From positions 1 through 64,000 of the forward strand of contig VRUG01000003.1 in assembly GCA_019456255.1 (NCBI GenBank): a DNA stretch of 64,000 nucleotides, given 5' to 3'. This document shows, piece by piece, positions 62,935 to 64,000 of this stretch (the first letter of the stretch is position 1; each line of letters opens with the position of its first letter). The notes under the pieces are model-generated. The model was given only the letters and a program-made list of their open reading frames with translations. It was not told the origin of the DNA and did no database searches. The DNA is from Planctomycetota bacterium. Lineage in GTDB: Bacteria; Planctomycetota; Phycisphaerae; Sedimentisphaerales; Anaerobacaceae. Position numbers and translations under genes: made by a program.

Positions 62935-64000
62935 ATGTTTTCAGACAGTAACGACTCAGATAGAAAAAAAGGTGTTGGCAAGAACCGTGTCGCCGAAGTT
63001 GCGAATACATTAGAGTGGTTGATAACGGCGTTTATATTGGCGTTCGTATTTCGTGCTTTTGTGATGGAGGCTTTTCGTATTCCTACGGGGAGTATGGCAG
63101 ACACATTGATGGGCGCTCATTTTTCGTTGCGATGTGTTCAGTGCGGTTACAAATATAATTACGGATTTGACCCTATAAGATACCGTATGAAGCATGACAC
63201 GATGCCTGACGGTAACATCAAGCCTCCTTATTCGCGCTGCAGCAATTGCGGGCATTACCAGTCGTCGAGCGGCGCGATGTCGGTTTCTAATGGTGACCGG
63301 ATTTTAGTTTTGAAATGCATCTATCAATTTTTCGAGCCTAACCGGTGGGATGTTATTGTTTTCAAGAATCCTAACGAACCGAGGATAAATTATATCAAAA
63401 GGCTTATTGGCAGGCCCGGTGAGACGATAGAGATAATTGACGGTGACGTTTATATTGATGGTCAGATCGCTCGCAAGCCTCCGAAGGTTCAAAAAGAGAT
63501 GTGGATGCCTGTGTTTGTCAATGACTATCAGCCTGTAAGGCCATTGGAAGGTTCTTTTAACGGTCATATCTGGCAGCAGCCTTTCGATGTTGAAAATTCG
63601 CAGTGGAGTATCGACCCTGAAAACTCGACGGTTTTTGTTCTGGATAGTGAGACGGAAGATGTTCAGTATTTAGCTTATGATACTAATGTTGGTAATGATT
63701 TTCGTGCGACGTATTCTTATAACGATGTTTCGGGTTATACGTATAGGCCTTATAGCAGTGATTTGAAGCTTGGATTTTATGCTCGTCCTGAAAATCCGGA
63801 AGGTCTTGTCGGTGTGTCTTTGAGTAAATACGAAACTACTTACAATGCGTTTGTCGATTTTCAAGGTGAGATGGTTATAAGTAAAGTCACTGACGATAAT
63901 GTTGTGATAGAATTAGCTCGCAAATCTGTTGGGCAGATTGTTGCCGGGCGGAGCTTGTTTGTTGAGCTTGTGAATGTTGACCACCAGTTGATATTTAAAG
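62935..64000 (+). CDS. lepB: Signal peptidase I with zinc-ribbon insertion, 3' end missing
   Basis: At least 355 residues; the frame is open at the window end. After an N-terminal membrane anchor (about 26-46) come the catalytic serine box FRIPTGSMADTL (Ser53) and the lysine in NYIKRLIGRPGET (Lys155), the Ser/Lys dyad of type I leader peptidases. Between them is an insertion with CVQCGYKY (Cys67, 70) and RCSNCGHY (Cys102, 105), a zinc ribbon not found in E. coli LepB. A second long insertion (about 170-310) is present. It cleaves signal peptides at the outer face of the inner membrane. Confidence 0.92.
   Translation, partial: MFSDSNDSDRKKGVGKNRVAEVANTLEWLITAFILAFVFRAFVMEAFRIPTGSMADTLMGAHFSLRCVQCGYKYNYGFDPIRYRMKHDTMPDGNIKPPYSRCSNCGHYQSSSGAMSVSNGDRILVLKCIYQFFEPNRWDVIVFKNPNEPRINYIKRLIGRPGETIEIIDGDVYIDGQIARKPPKVQKEMWMPVFVNDYQPVRPLEGSFNGHIWQQPFDVENSQWSIDPENSTVFVLDSETEDVQYLAYDTNVGNDFRATYSYNDVSGYTYRPYSSDLKLGFYARPENPEGLVGVSLSKYETTYNAFVDFQGEMVISKVTDDNVVIELARKSVGQIVAGRSLFVELVNVDHQLIFK

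Overview
The window looks like a chromosome segment of a planctomycete of the class Phycisphaerae (Sedimentisphaerales-like). The reasons are exported proteins with PEP-CTERM tails, an H-X9-DG type pseudopilin, a dockerin-like surface protein, KDPG aldolase, a 4Fe-4S ferredoxin and moderate-to-low GC by eye. The lineage is inferred from gene style only; no rRNA is present.

Layout. 1-1.86 kb: a promoter, repeat-rich DNA and an SH3-domain exported protein. 1.9-6.3 kb (minus): purD followed by a large AsmA-like protein. 6.5-13.5 kb: a membrane protein, CsrA, a corrinoid protein, an unusual sigma-70-like factor, KDPG aldolase, a small membrane protein, a flavin reductase, ProC and ferredoxin. 13.7-18.2 kb: SRP RNA, a four-helix-bundle gene, dnaX, recR and rpoN. 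18.2-23.2 kb: a candidate c-di-GMP-type riboswitch ahead of cheW, an outer-membrane barrel and a chemoreceptor with a frameshifted 5' end. 23.4-28.9 kb (plus): phosphomannomutase, DUF1805, a secreted protein, DUF1638, MntP, a LexA-like regulator and a small kinase. 28.9-33.3 kb (minus): a cobalamin riboswitch with a terminator, leading into PEP-CTERM protein, dockerin surface protein, pseudopilin, PP-loop ATPase and ComF. 33.4-38.9 kb: a coiled-coil membrane protein, a frameshifted FAH-family gene, rpoD and dnaG. 39.4-40.1 kb: a DUF5678/retropepsin pair. 40.1-45.1 kb (minus): tatD, yraN, rplS, trmD, rpsP, a small ORF and ffh. 45-49.5 kb: a repeat cluster followed by an accessory island of two membrane proteins, small proteins and an Mrr-like nuclease. 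49.8-56.5 kb: rho, a HEAT-thioredoxin protein, a membrane protein, tRNA-Leu, MscS, DUF4139 and DUF4405 proteins. 56.5-60.5 kb: two exported PEP-CTERM-type proteins behind duplicated promoter-leader regions, with a membrane protein between them. 60.5-64 kb: HNH nuclease, cold-shock protein, HU and a signal peptidase I cut by the window end.

The most interesting signals are three. First, the cobalamin riboswitch controls a set of surface and pilin-like genes rather than a recognisable transporter, which makes it a candidate B12-capture system. Second, two near-identical seven-codon leader ORFs sit in duplicated leaders upstream of two exported proteins. Third, a dispersed imperfect palindrome recurs at both ends and in the middle of the window. 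Two conserved genes (chemoreceptor and FAH hydrolase) each carry a one-base frameshift, which may be assembly error or real decay.
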